From Nocardia abscessus NBRC 100374 (GTDB taxonomy: Bacteria > Actinomycetota > Actinomycetes > Mycobacteriales > Mycobacteriaceae): 64,000 bases of DNA. The notes beneath the pieces were generated by a model. It was given only the letters and a program-made list of their open reading frames with translations, did not search any database and had not been told where the DNA came from. Shown here in pieces: positions 25,714 through 34,817 of the stretch. Made by a program: the position numbers and the translations under genes. Within the stretch, counting starts at the first letter, position 1; each line of letters opens with the position of its first letter. Location: the NCBI RefSeq assembly GCF_000308455.1, contig NZ_BAFP01000139.1, positions 265,496 through 329,495 of the forward strand, given 5' to 3'.

Positions 25714-26916
25714 TCAGACCTCCGGCCGCACGTACGGATTCTTGACCGTCGGCGGCAGCAGGGCAATCGCCGAGATACGCTGCACGCCGCACACCTGCAT
25801 CAGGTCTACCAGCGTCGACCGTACCTGCGCGAAGACGACGTGCGCCGAGAGCCCCGCGCCCGCTACCAATTCCGGGCGCGCGCCCTTCGCGACCGAGCGC
25901 AATACGCGGGCGGCCTCGGCCCGGTCGGGCTGCTCACCCGGGTCGGTCAGCATCATCCGGCGCACCACGTCGACGGCCTGGCCGAGCCGCTCCACCTCGT
26001 CGATCAGTCCGGGGTCGAGGATTTCGTCGTCGCGCACCAGAGTCAGCGAGCGGCGCAACAGGACCCGGGTGTTGCGGATGGCGTTGTCCAGCGGATCCGC
26101 CGTCGCCCCGATGCGATCGAGGCGTGGACGGGAGTTCCAGTACAGCGGTGAGATCCGGCTGATCTCGCGGCCGCCCTCGAGGGTGGCGCGCAACGAGTCG
26201 ATCTGCGGCTGAGTGGCGCGCATCGCGGTGAGCGCGCGGTGCAGCTTCTCCGGATCCTGTTCGAGCAGTCCGTCGGCGCAGTCGGTGATCGACTTGCCCA
26301 TCACGCCGAGGATGTCCGCGGCCAGCGTCCGCGCCCTGCGCACGGGGTGCAGAGGTATCGCGGCGACCACCACCACGCCGACCAGACCGCCCACCAAGGC
26401 GTCGATCATGCGAGACAGGCCGCCGCCCGCCGAAGGCGGCAGCAACGTCGCGACCAGCACGGCGGAACCCGCCGCCTGCATGGTGATGATCGAGCCGCCG
26501 TCCAGGAACACGGCAGCGGCCATGGCGACCGCGACCACCAGCGCGATCTGCCACACGCCGGTGCCGGCCCGGGAGATGAACAGGTCACCGATGCCGATGC
26601 CGACCGCGACGCCGACCACGAGTTCCACCGAGCGGCGCAGCCGGGCGCCGAAGGAGATGCCGATGGACACCACGGCGGCCGTGGGCGCGAAGAACGGCAG
26701 CGCGTGGCCGATCACGTGATGGGCGAGGAACCAGGCCAGCGCGGCGCCGACCGCGCACTGGACGATCGGCAGGACCGACCGGCGCAGCCGCGCCCACGAG
26801 GCGCGCAACCTCGCCATGCTGCTCGCGCGGGCGCTGCCGACACGGGACGCCGGGTCGAGCCCGCCCGTCATCCGGCCACCACCCGTCGTCGAATCGCTAC
26901 GCGGTGCTCCGATCAC
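25714..26916 (-). CDS. FUSC family membrane protein (aromatic acid exporter-like)
   Basis: A 400-residue protein. The first half has about six transmembrane segments (residues about 50-205), including LPFFAPTAAVVSIGISFGARLRRSVELVVGVAVG, the typical FUSC/aromatic acid exporter pattern. The second half is a soluble helical region (about 210-400). Family members are thought to export small aromatic acids or act as fusaric-acid-resistance-type pumps; direct evidence here is only topology. GTG 26916 lies 6 bp after the DUF3151 stop, so the two form an operon. Confidence 0.8.
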   Translation of the reverse strand: MIGAPRSDSTTGGGRMTGGLDPASRVGSARASSMARLRASWARLRRSVLPIVQCAVGAALAWFLAHHVIGHALPFFAPTAAVVSIGISFGARLRRSVELVVGVAVGIGIGDLFISRAGTGVWQIALVVAVAMAAAVFLDGGSIITMQAAGSAVLVATLLPPSAGGGLSRMIDALVGGLVGVVVVAAIPLHPVRRARTLAADILGVMGKSITDCADGLLEQDPEKLHRALTAMRATQPQIDSLRATLEGGREISRISPLYWNSRPRLDRIGATADPLDNAIRNTRVLLRRSLTLVRDDEILDPGLIDEVERLGQAVDVVRRMMLTDPGEQPDRAEAARVLRSVAKGARPELVAGAGLSAHVVFAQVRSTLVDLMQVCGVQRISAIALLPPTVKNPYVRPEV

Positions 26917-26922
26917 TACGAC

Positions 26923-27366
26923 TCAGTCGAGGCCGAGCTCCGCGGCCGCCCGGGGGTCGCAGTCTTCCAGCAGGTCGAGGCAGCGCGCGTACTCGTCGGT
27001 CTCGCCGATCACCTTGGCGGCGCGGGCCAGCGCGCCGACGCTGCGCAGGAAGCCCCGATTCGGCTCGTGACTCCACGGCACCGGACCGAAGCCCTTCCAG
27101 CCGTTGCGGCGCAGGAGGTCCAGGCCGCGGTGATAGCCGGTGCGGGCGAAGGCGTACGCGGCGAGGATGTCGTGATTGATCGCCTCGTCGTGGGCTTCGC
27201 CGCGGGCCAGCGCCGCCTCGGCGAGGTGCGCCCAGGCGATCGAGGCGGCCGGGTGATCGGCCGCGACCCGCACCGGATCGGCGTTGTCGAGGAGCGCGTC
27301 CTCGGCATCGGAGATTTCGGGTAGCAGTACCGGTTGCGGTCCGAGCAGGTCACCGAACGAGGTCAT
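26923..27366 (-). CDS. DUF3151 family protein
   Basis: A 147-residue cytoplasmic protein, starting MTSFGDLLGPQPVLLPE and containing the helical HPAASIAWAHLAEAALARGEAHDEAIN stretch and the conserved NGWKGFGPVPWSHEPNRGFLR segment. It corresponds in position and type to M. tuberculosis Rv0360c. No function is known. The helical repeats resemble a TPR-like scaffold. An alternative start 9 bases upstream (MNR) is possible. The following FUSC gene starts 6 bp after its stop. Confidence 0.88.
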   Translation of the reverse strand: MTSFGDLLGPQPVLLPEISDAEDALLDNADPVRVAADHPAASIAWAHLAEAALARGEAHDEAINHDILAAYAFARTGYHRGLDLLRRNGWKGFGPVPWSHEPNRGFLRSVGALARAAKVIGETDEYARCLDLLEDCDPRAAAELGLD

Positions 27367-28353
27367 GCGGTTCATTCTGCACCGCAGGCCACTCCGGTCG
27401 ACAGGCGGCTGCCTCGCCTCCGGCTCAGCCCGGCGCGGGGCTTCAGACGGACTCCGTCCGACAGCGTCCAGTATGCGGCTGCCCCGCCTCCACTCGCCCC
27501 TGGCGCATGACCGCAGACAGACTCCGCCCCACAGCCTCCGATACGCGGCAGCCCCCGCCTCCCCTCGCCCCCGACGCATGACCGCAGACAGACTCCGCCC
27601 CACAGCCTCCGATACGCGGCAGCCCCGCCTCCACTCGCGCGACGCAAGGGCCGCAGACAGGCCCGCCCCACAACGTCCAAAATGCGGCAACCTCGCCTCC
27701 ACTCGCCCGACGCATAACGACAGACAGACTCCGCCCCACAGCCTCCGATACGCGGCAGCCCCGCCTCCACTCGCCGCTGGCGCAAGGCCGCAGACAGACT
27801 CCGCCCCACAGCGTCCAATATGCGGCAATCTCGCCTCCACTCGCCCGACGCATGACGGCGGACAGACTCCGCCCCACGGCCTCCGATACGCGGCAGCCCC
27901 GCCTCCACTCGCCGCTGGCGCAAGGCCGCAGACAGACTCCGCCCCACAGCGTTCGTTGTGCCGCTGCCGACCCTTCGCTCGCCCCCGCCCGGGTCCGACG
28001 AGGACTTCGCACCCGGCACTGGCGTGTTGTGTGGTGTCGGCGTTGAGACCCAGCCACGAGGAGGGTCCGGCGGAGAACACGACCGCGGCCTGGAAGTGGG
28101 CGGCGATGCGTTGCGCCCGGGCAGGCTGACACTGTGTTCGCCCCGTTGGAGGCAGCCCACCGTCTGGTACTGCACCCCTGGTGCGCGAGCCGGTTCATGC
28201 CGCGAGATGCACGGATTTCGGGCAGGCCGCGGGTCGTCGAGTGGGCGACTCGGCGTTCGCTCGGCTCGGCGTGGGCTGATGACGGACTTCGCCGCGCCGC
28301 GCCCATTAGGCTGGCCGTCGAGTTCAACAGTTCCGCCTTAGCGAGGGGTGTGC
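27367..28353. other. 987-nt intergenic region holding a repeat array
   Basis: A divergent gap between DUF3151 and the Rv0361-like gene. About 27444-27990 is filled with ~70 bp repeats; 27990-28340 is unique. Several reading frames stay open on both strands across it because the repeat lacks stops, but none has a start plus ribosome-binding site or non-repetitive protein sequence, so no gene is called. Confidence 0.6.
27444..27990. repeat. array of eight ~70-bp direct repeats
   Basis: Units begin at 27444, 27514, 27585, 27654, 27721, 27791, 27859 and 27929, so they are 67-71 bp long. Each opens with CAGACAGACTCCGCCCCACA (minor variants). Two subtypes are mixed: one reads CCTCCGATACGCGGCAGCCC, the other CGTCCAATATGCGGCAATCT. 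The later part alternates between them, giving a 138-bp higher-order period. The units at 27721 and 27859 differ at only two of 70 positions; the last unit is degenerate after 25 bases. There are no unique spacers, so it is a minisatellite-like array rather than CRISPR. Confidence 0.9.
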
Positions 28354-31170
28354 GTGTCCGACCCGAACGACGAGAAGAACACGGCGCGGGATAGCGCCGG
28401 ACCGGCCGACGCAGCCGGGGCCGACGCACGCCCCGACGCCGCCACCGAACGTATTACGGCTGCGGGAAAGGGCGCCCCGTCTTCCTCGGCCGCCCCCACC
28501 GAGCGCATCGCCAAGGCTCAGCGGCCGGGCGAAACGACGTCCGGTGACGCCAGCCGATCCGCCTCGGGCACAGATGCTTCCGCGGCGAGCCCGAAGCCGG
28601 ACGCGGGCACTCGCGGTCCGGCTCCCAGCGCGCCACGTGCCGGACAGGCCTCCGACAGCGGTCCGGCCTCGTCGACGGACGCGAACTCGACGCCGTCGAG
28701 CACGGCGGGCGCGAATCCGGCGAACGGTCCCGCAGTCAGGACGAACTCACCAACCCCCACCGCGCCGAATTCCGGCGCTCCCGCACCGGCGAAGGGCGCC
28801 GCACAGCAGCCCGCGCCGCATCCCAGCGCTTCCAGCGGTACGAAGCCTGCGGCCCCGGACAACCGGACGAACTCCACGAACCAACCCGCCCCCGCCAATT
28901 CCCCGGCGGCCCAGCCCTCGAGTGCACCAAGTGCAGCAGGTAGCCCAGGGGCAGCAGGTGGCGCGGAGGCAGCAGGTGGCCCCCGGGCAACAGCTGGCCC
29001 AGCCGCAGCAGGTGGCCCACCTGCAAAAGGTGGCCCCGCAACAAATGGCCCGCAGGCAACAGGTGGCCGGGGGGCAGCCGGTGGCGCGGGCGCAGCAGGT
29101 GGCCCGCGCGCAACAGGTGGCCCGCGCGCAACAGGTGGCCCGCGCGCAACAGGTGGCTCGGACGCAGCAGGTAGCACGGGTGCAGCCGGTGGTCCAGGCG
29201 CAACAGGTGGCCCGCGGGCAACAGGTGGCCCGGAGGCAACAGGTGGTCCGCGCGTAGCCGGTGGTCCGCGCGTAGCCGGGGGCCCAGGCGCAGCCGGTGG
29301 CCCGCCGGCAACAGGTGGTCCAGGCGCAACAGGTGGCCCGCGCGCAACAGATGGCCCGGACGCAGCAGGCGCCAAGGGCACACCCTCCGGCCCGGTCGGC
29401 GGCGGAAAGGCTCCGACGTCGAGCGTGCCTGCGGACCGCGCACCCGGCTCGCCTGCGGACAGCGCACCCGGCTCGGCGGCGGGCGGGGTACCGGTCGGCA
29501 CCGGTAAACCGCATCCCCTTGCTTCCGGCCCTACCTCCACCAGGGCCCCGGCGTCCCAACCAGCCGGGCAATCCACTGTTGCGCGGTCAGAAGGCAGGCC
29601 GACCACACCGCCCGCGTCCGGGCCACCCGCGTCGAACGCGCCCGGTAGCAAGGGCCCGGCACCATCCGGACCGGCCGGTCCCGGCACGGCGAGCGCCGCT
29701 CCTGGGAATGCCGGCGGCGAACCGGCGCGCTCCGGAGCGGGCCAGGGATCCGAGGCGAAAACGGCCGGGACCGATCGGGAATCCGCACCGAAGCAGCCGG
29801 AAACCGGCGGCGGCACGCCGAAGGCCGGTTCCGCGCCGGACGGGTCGGCCGCAGCGCGCACCGTGGTGATCAAACGGGATCAGACGCCGCCCGGTACGCC
29901 CCAGGGTTCCGCGCCGGGCACGCCCCCGGCAGGGGGGTCCGCTGCGAAAGGCTCCGCAGCGCAACCGAGCAGGCCCGCGCAAAACCGGACAGCGCCGGAA
30001 TCCGGCGCGAAAGCGGCCGGTGCCGCCGCATCCGTCCCGAAGCCCGCGGAAGCGGCCCCGGGCTCCTCGCCCGAGACCACCGCGGGCGGTAAGACCCCGA
30101 CGGGTGACTCCGCTGTGCCGAGCGGCACCGCCGAGGCCGAGACCGCCGAGATCCAGCAGGGCGGTCCGGCCCCGGGCGGAGAATCCGCGACCGTCGTGAT
30201 GCGCAGGCCGCAGCCGCCGACCGGACCGGGCGATCCCAAGTCGGCGACGGCCGGCAAGTCCACCCCGGGTGACGAGCAGAACCCGCCCGGTTCGGATGAC
30301 GTCACGATGGCGATGCGGGTGGTCGACCCGGACGACGCGAAGACCGTCGCGCTCCCCATCCAGCGCCCCGCCGACGGCGGCCGACCGGGAACCGATCGCG
30401 TGGTCGCCTCACCGGCGGGACCGGTTCCGATCACGAAGCCACCGAGCACTCCGCGTCCCGCTGCCGGGCCCAAGCAGCCCGGACCGCACGGCCCGTCGGC
30501 GCCGCCGCAGCACGGTCCGGGAGTCGAGGAGACCCGCCCGTCGCCACCGCGCGCGCCGGGCAGGCCGCGCCAGGTGGCTACCGCGCCGTCCCCCGCGGAC
30601 GTCCAGCAGACCGTTCCCGCGCAATCGATGTCCGGTCCGCGCGCGCCGCAGACCCGCCCCGTCGCACCCCCGCAGCGGATCGCCCCGGCATCGCAACCAG
30701 GCGCTGGGGCCTCCGCCACCGCCCCCGCTCGGCCCAATCGCAAGCTGATCCTCCTCGGCGCGGCGGGCGCGGCGGTGATCGCGCTCGTCGCGGTGATCGT
30801 GGCGCTGGTCACGATGACCGGCGAGGATTCCCCCGAGACGCAGGTGCGCGGTGCGATCACCAGCTACACCGAGGCATTGCAGACCGGCGACCTGGAGGCA
30901 CTGCGCTCCTCCACCTGCGGCCCGCTGCACGACTTCTATCAGGGCATTCCGAGCGACCAGTTCGCCGGCGTGCACAAGCTGTCGGTCGAGCGCAAGAACA
31001 TCCCGGTGGTGGACAGCATCGACGCCATCCGCATCACCGACGACACCGCTATCGCGCAGGCCACGGTGTACACCGAAGCCGACCCGGCGAAGCGGTCCGC
31101 ACGCACCTTCGACCTGCAGCGCACCGACGACGGATGGAAGGTTTGCGACCCGCCCTCCAGCACGCAGTAA
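28354..31170 (+). CDS. large disordered repeat protein with C-terminal membrane anchor and outer domain (Rv0361-like)
   Basis: A 938-residue protein. Residues 1-795 are a low-complexity Pro/Ala/Gly/Thr/Ser region on the cytoplasmic side. Within it, about 200-340 consist of GGPRAT/GGPGAA-type hexapeptides, with the threonine-valine rich TVVIKR, TVVMRR and TVALPI motifs later. One transmembrane helix lies at about 798-821 (LILLGAAGAAVIALVAVIVA). The outer C-terminal domain of about 110 residues has two cysteines and ends DDGWKVCDPPSSTQ, like DUF4878/NTF2-like domains. GTG 28354 follows GAGGGG by 5 nt. The position matches Rv0361, which is only about 275 residues, so the N-terminus is greatly expanded. 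Function unknown. Confidence 0.85.
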   Translation: MSDPNDEKNTARDSAGPADAAGADARPDAATERITAAGKGAPSSSAAPTERIAKAQRPGETTSGDASRSASGTDASAASPKPDAGTRGPAPSAPRAGQASDSGPASSTDANSTPSSTAGANPANGPAVRTNSPTPTAPNSGAPAPAKGAAQQPAPHPSASSGTKPAAPDNRTNSTNQPAPANSPAAQPSSAPSAAGSPGAAGGAEAAGGPRATAGPAAAGGPPAKGGPATNGPQATGGRGAAGGAGAAGGPRATGGPRATGGPRATGGSDAAGSTGAAGGPGATGGPRATGGPEATGGPRVAGGPRVAGGPGAAGGPPATGGPGATGGPRATDGPDAAGAKGTPSGPVGGGKAPTSSVPADRAPGSPADSAPGSAAGGVPVGTGKPHPLASGPTSTRAPASQPAGQSTVARSEGRPTTPPASGPPASNAPGSKGPAPSGPAGPGTASAAPGNAGGEPARSGAGQGSEAKTAGTDRESAPKQPETGGGTPKAGSAPDGSAAARTVVIKRDQTPPGTPQGSAPGTPPAGGSAAKGSAAQPSRPAQNRTAPESGAKAAGAAASVPKPAEAAPGSSPETTAGGKTPTGDSAVPSGTAEAETAEIQQGGPAPGGESATVVMRRPQPPTGPGDPKSATAGKSTPGDEQNPPGSDDVTMAMRVVDPDDAKTVALPIQRPADGGRPGTDRVVASPAGPVPITKPPSTPRPAAGPKQPGPHGPSAPPQHGPGVEETRPSPPRAPGRPRQVATAPSPADVQQTVPAQSMSGPRAPQTRPVAPPQRIAPASQPGAGASATAPARPNRKLILLGAAGAAVIALVAVIVALVTMTGEDSPETQVRGAITSYTEALQTGDLEALRSSTCGPLHDFYQGIPSDQFAGVHKLSVERKNIPVVDSIDAIRITDDTAIAQATVYTEADPAKRSARTFDLQRTDDGWKVCDPPSSTQ
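28951..29370 (+). repeat. 18-bp coding tandem repeat
   Basis: An imperfect 18-bp unit of the type GGCCCGCGCGCAACAGGT is repeated in frame roughly twenty times and encodes GGPRAT-like hexapeptides. The copies around 29100-29160 are nearly identical. The region is prone to length change. Confidence 0.85.
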
Positions 31171-31286
31171 ACGCCCCGCGGCGTGATAGCCGCCACGCAT
31201 CGATGCCGGTCGCGCGCGTCACACTCACCTGGTCAATGGTCCGGCTCGGCAGTAGCATGGCCCGGATCATGAGCAGGGAGCAGACG

Positions 31287-32336
31287 ATGGCGCGGCCGGA
31301 TGTCGATCTCGTTCCGGTGACGCCGACCGGACAGCGATTCCGGGTCCGCGACCACTACGAGGTCGGCCGGGAAAAAGTCCGGGAGTTCGCGCGCGCGGTT
31401 CAGAATCACCATGCGGCGCATCAGCGCGAGGGCGACGCACGCGCGCTCGGTCATCCCGGCATCATCGCCCCGCCGACCTTCGCCTCGGTGATCGGGATGA
31501 CCGCGACCAGGGCGCTGCTCGACTCGGTGCTCACCCAGTACGACCTGTCCCAGTTCCTGCAGACCGACCAGGTCTTCGAGATCTACCGGCCGATCCTGGC
31601 AGGCGACCGGGTGCGCAGCGAGATCGTCATCGAGTCGATCCGCCAGTTCGGCGACAACGACTTCATCGTGGTGCGCTTCGCGCTGAGCAACCAGCACGGC
31701 GAGGTCGCCATCGTCGGGTCGACCACGATCGTCGCGCGCCGTGGCGTCGAGGTCGACGCGGGCCTGAACGACGTGGTCGAGAACATCATGATGCACGGCC
31801 GTCCGGTGGAATCGGCCCGGGCCGGCGCCGATCTCGCCCGGAGCGACGCGCTGGTACCACTCGGCGTCGGCCCGCTGGTCGAGCCGGACCGCCACGAGAT
31901 CGCGCCGGTGCACACGTTGCCCGCGTTCGACGAGCTCGCCCCCGGCGACCAGCTGCCCGTCGGCTCCTTCCGGCTGACCCGCGGCGACCTCGCGAACTAC
32001 GCGGGCGTGTCCGGCGACGCCAATCCGATCCACTTCAGCGACCACGCCGCGCAGATGGCCGGGCTGCCGACCGTGGTAGCGCACGGCATGCTGACCATGG
32101 GGCTGGCCGGCGGCTATCTCACCGACTGGCTGGGTGATCCGACCGCCATCCGGAAGTTCAGCGTGCGGTTCTCCGGTTTCGTCCCGGTCGCCGCCGACGC
32201 GGCGAGCACGGTCGAGTTCACCGGCAAGATCAAGTCGCTCGACTCGGCCACGCGCACCGCGACCATCCTGCTCGGCGGCTCCTCCGAGGGACGCAAGCTG
32301 TTCGGTCGCGCACTGGCCGAGGTTCGGCTGCGCTAA
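31287..32336 (+). CDS. fused (3R)-hydroxyacyl-ACP dehydratase HadA/HadB
   Basis: A 349-residue double hot-dog protein. The N-terminal half (about 1-165) is HadA-like, with LGHPGIIAPPTFASV and QTDQVFEIYRPILAGDRV. The C-terminal half (about 190-349) is a MaoC/HadB-like catalytic domain with the hydratase motif YAGVSGDANPIHFSD. In M. tuberculosis HadA and HadB are separate subunits that dehydrate hydroxyacyl-ACP in FAS-II during mycolic acid elongation. Here they are one chain. ATG 31287 follows GGGAG by 5 nt. FabH encoded in the same window serves the same pathway. Confidence 0.88.
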   Translation: MARPDVDLVPVTPTGQRFRVRDHYEVGREKVREFARAVQNHHAAHQREGDARALGHPGIIAPPTFASVIGMTATRALLDSVLTQYDLSQFLQTDQVFEIYRPILAGDRVRSEIVIESIRQFGDNDFIVVRFALSNQHGEVAIVGSTTIVARRGVEVDAGLNDVVENIMMHGRPVESARAGADLARSDALVPLGVGPLVEPDRHEIAPVHTLPAFDELAPGDQLPVGSFRLTRGDLANYAGVSGDANPIHFSDHAAQMAGLPTVVAHGMLTMGLAGGYLTDWLGDPTAIRKFSVRFSGFVPVAADAASTVEFTGKIKSLDSATRTATILLGGSSEGRKLFGRALAEVRLR

Positions 32337-32346
32337 CGCGACCGGA

Positions 32347-33813
32347 TCACTCGGTGAAGACCGAGTGCATCAGGTAGACGTTGTAATCACTCCAGGTCGA
32401 CATGGTGAAGTAGAAGTCCGATCCGGATGACCAGGGGTGGATGAACCCGCCGTACAGCTCCGGATAGTTCAGCACCGACACCGTCGGCGTGCTCTCCGAC
32501 CACACGCCCTGCGGTGTGTCCGCCTCACGGACGACGATGGCGGCCTTCGTCGTGTCCAGATAACTCATCTGCCAGACGTTCCGCGCGGCGTCGTAGCGCA
32601 CGGACAGTTCACCGGCGGGGCCGTGCACGATCGGCGTGGCCGAAGCGAATCCACCGACCGGGGTCCACGCGCCGTCGCGCCAGTACTGGTAGGCGGTGGT
32701 GTTGAGGAGCTGGTCCTCGGGCACCCTGGCCAGGCCGACGGCGCCGAGCCGGGTGTTGGGCGTACCGAACATGTACACGTAGCCGCCGTGCGGGACCATC
32801 GCGCTCACTTGGAAATTCGCCAGGCCGAAGATGTTGTCCCAGCGGGCGTGCGGGTCCTTCGTCCAGGTCTGGCCGTGGTCGTCGGAGTAGGCGATGCCGC
32901 CGTAGTTGGTGAAGAACGTGCCGGGCAGGCTGTTCCAGGTCCGGATGGACATATAGCTCAGATACTGGCGCTCGCCGAGCGCGAAACCCGAGGTGGGAAT
33001 GGTGGTGACCTCGACGTTGTCCAGCTTGCGGCTGGCGAGCACCTCGGCCGCGTGGCAGCGGTCGTCGGTGACCATCCGGTCGAAGGTCACCCCGTCGGCG
33101 AGTTCACGGTCGGTACTGAAGGCGAGCACGTTGCTGCGCCAATCCAGTCCCATGCCGCCCGGTGGGTGGAAGCCGCGCCCGACGGTGTCGCCGAACGCGG
33201 CCGCGATCTCGCCCGGCGCGCTCTCCCACATGATGCCCAGGTCGGTGCCGTCCACCTGCCACCGCTTGTCGGTGCGGTTCACCGAGTTCGCGCCGGTCAG
33301 CTTCGCCACCTCGCGGGCGGGACCGAGGCGCGGCGCGGGCCGGGCGGGCGACTGCGCCGCGGCTTCGACCGGCGGCTGCACCGGCGCGGGAGGCGGCGGC
33401 ACCGGGCCGGGGTCCGGGCCGGGGCCGGGAATCGCGAAGTGGAAAGGCTTGGGGTTCAACAAGATCTCCGGAATCCCCAGTTGCGCGGCGAGGCCGGGTG
33501 GCGCGCCGGGCAGATCGGTGAGATCGGGGCAGGGGTTGGCGCACGGGTCCAGCGGAAGCTCCATCCGCGTTCGCTTCGGCGTGGATTCCGGTACCTGCGG
33601 CGGGAGCACGGTGACCACCGGGTAGGGAATCGGCACCTCCAGCGTCTTCGGCACCAGCGGCTCGTGGGTCGCGACCGGATCGGTCGCGCACGGCCCCGCT
33701 CCCGCAGTGCCGCCGGTCGCTTCGGGCGCGGCGGCGGCGGGCCTGTCGGCGTAGACGAGCATTCCCGCACCGACCACGACCGCGCCGACCGCGGCCAGCA
33801 TTCGCATCGCCAT
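32347..33813 (-). CDS. secreted DUF4185 domain protein
   Basis: A 488-residue secreted protein. The signal peptide is MAMRMLAAVGAVVVGAGMLV to about AAA at residue 28. A Pro-rich linker with four cysteines follows (about 35-190), then a C-terminal beta-propeller-like DUF4185 domain (about 195-488). That domain includes SDDHGQTWTKDPHARWDNIFG, which resembles Asp-box repeats of sialidase-type folds, and GFIHPWSSGSDFYFTMSTW. No enzymatic activity is established. GAGGGG 6 nt upstream supports ATG 33813. It converges with the dehydratase, 10 bp apart. Confidence 0.85.
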   Translation of the reverse strand: MAMRMLAAVGAVVVGAGMLVYADRPAAAAPEATGGTAGAGPCATDPVATHEPLVPKTLEVPIPYPVVTVLPPQVPESTPKRTRMELPLDPCANPCPDLTDLPGAPPGLAAQLGIPEILLNPKPFHFAIPGPGPDPGPVPPPPAPVQPPVEAAAQSPARPAPRLGPAREVAKLTGANSVNRTDKRWQVDGTDLGIMWESAPGEIAAAFGDTVGRGFHPPGGMGLDWRSNVLAFSTDRELADGVTFDRMVTDDRCHAAEVLASRKLDNVEVTTIPTSGFALGERQYLSYMSIRTWNSLPGTFFTNYGGIAYSDDHGQTWTKDPHARWDNIFGLANFQVSAMVPHGGYVYMFGTPNTRLGAVGLARVPEDQLLNTTAYQYWRDGAWTPVGGFASATPIVHGPAGELSVRYDAARNVWQMSYLDTTKAAIVVREADTPQGVWSESTPTVSVLNYPELYGGFIHPWSSGSDFYFTMSTWSDYNVYLMHSVFTE

Positions 33814-34096
33814 AGCAAACCCCTCGAAATCCGTTGCGGACACGAACTTGCGGACACGAACCAGCGGAACGACCCTACCCCGTTCGCCTTTCGAACACGG
33901 GCGGACCGACACGCCCAATAAAGAGGATTTATTTGCTTAATTTTGCTGGACGAGGCGCGGCAATTTGCTAGCGTCCATTTCGCGACGACTCCAGTCGGGG
34001 AGAGTGGCCGTCCGGAGCACGACTCCGGGTCATAGTTCGAACCTGTTGCCGCCGAGCGTGTTCCGACCCGCCTGGCGCTGACCGAGAACGGAACAC

Positions 34097-34447
34097 ATGA
34101 AGAACACGCTCCTGCGCACCCTGCTCGGCATCGGCTCAGCCGGTCTGCTCACCGCCGCCGCGCTCACCCTCGGCTCCCCCGTTGCCGCGGCCGACCCGCT
34201 CACCGAACTGCTCTGCGGCTCCGGATCCGCGCAGCTCTGCCCACCGCCCGCGGCCCCGCCGCAAGCTCCCCCGTCCCAGCCGAACAATCCGCGGCAGCCG
34301 AACAATCCGCCGTCGCAGGTGCCACCGAGTCCCTCCTACAAAAACTGCACGGAAGTCCGCAACGCGGGCAAGGCCCCACTGTTGCGCGGGCAACCCGGTT
34401 ACGCCCCGCACCTGGACCGGGACGACGACGGAGTCGCCTGCGAGTGA
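34097..34447 (+). CDS. secreted Excalibur calcium-binding domain protein
   Basis: A 116-residue precursor. The signal peptide runs to about AAA at residue 32 (MKNTLLRTLLGIGSAGLLTA start). Then come a Pro/Asn-rich linker and a C-terminal Excalibur domain with paired cysteines: YKNCTEVRNAGKAPLLRG and the calcium-loop motif LDRDDDGVACE. The domain is a short extracellular calcium-binding module. It is the first of two tandem paralogous genes, 34 bp apart. The upstream region (33910-33970) is unusually AT-rich for this genome and probably holds the promoter. Confidence 0.85.
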   Translation: MKNTLLRTLLGIGSAGLLTAAALTLGSPVAAADPLTELLCGSGSAQLCPPPAAPPQAPPSQPNNPRQPNNPPSQVPPSPSYKNCTEVRNAGKAPLLRGQPGYAPHLDRDDDGVACE

Positions 34448-34481
34448 ATCACTCCGGCGCACCGGCCGATCCGGGAGCAGG

Positions 34482-34817
34482 ATGGAAGGCGTGACCAAGT
34501 CAGTTCTCCGCGTCCTACCCGCGATCGGGGCGGCGCTGCTGGCGGCCGGAGCGAGCGCGCTCGTGCCGTCGGCGGCGTCCGCCGTCGCGCCTTCGGCCGC
34601 CGCGATCGCCGGACCGCACGAAGACCATCCGATCCCGCACAATCGGTCCGGCCCCAAGGGCGAAAGCCAGCGGCCGGAGGAATCCGGTGAGCGGTCGCAG
34701 AAGATCTACACCGATTGCGACCAGGTGCGCGCCGACGGCGCCGGGCCGCTGTACCGGGGACAGCCCGGCTTCAACGCGCATCTGGATCGGGACGGCGACG
34801 GGATCGCTTGCGACTAG
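34482..34817 (+). CDS. second secreted Excalibur domain protein
   Basis: A 111-residue precursor, paralogous to its neighbour in domain but not in linker. It has a hydrophobic signal sequence (VLRVLPAIGAALLAAGASALV), a His/Pro-containing polar linker (GPHEDHPIPHN) and an Excalibur domain IYTDCDQVRADGAGPLYRG then LDRDGDGIACD. ATG 34482 has GGGAG 4 nt upstream; GTG 34491 is an alternative. The stop shares the bases CTAG with the stop of the opposite-strand SARP gene. Confidence 0.82.
   Translation: MEGVTKSVLRVLPAIGAALLAAGASALVPSAASAVAPSAAAIAGPHEDHPIPHNRSGPKGESQRPEESGERSQKIYTDCDQVRADGAGPLYRGQPGFNAHLDRDGDGIACD

Noticed and set aside
27444..27990. CRISPR array
   Set aside because: The units are 67-71 bp with variants but no unique spacers, and no cas gene is nearby.
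27372..28429. Open frames on both strands across the 70-bp array
   Set aside because: They come from a stop-free repeat of non-multiple-of-three length; the translations are repeats of one arginine/glycine-rich phrase, with no start signal or conserved sequence.
28544..29257. Glutamine/arginine-rich protein in another frame of the repeat gene
   Set aside because: The 18-bp repeat is open in several frames; only the frame from 28354 continues into a transmembrane helix and a folded outer domain.
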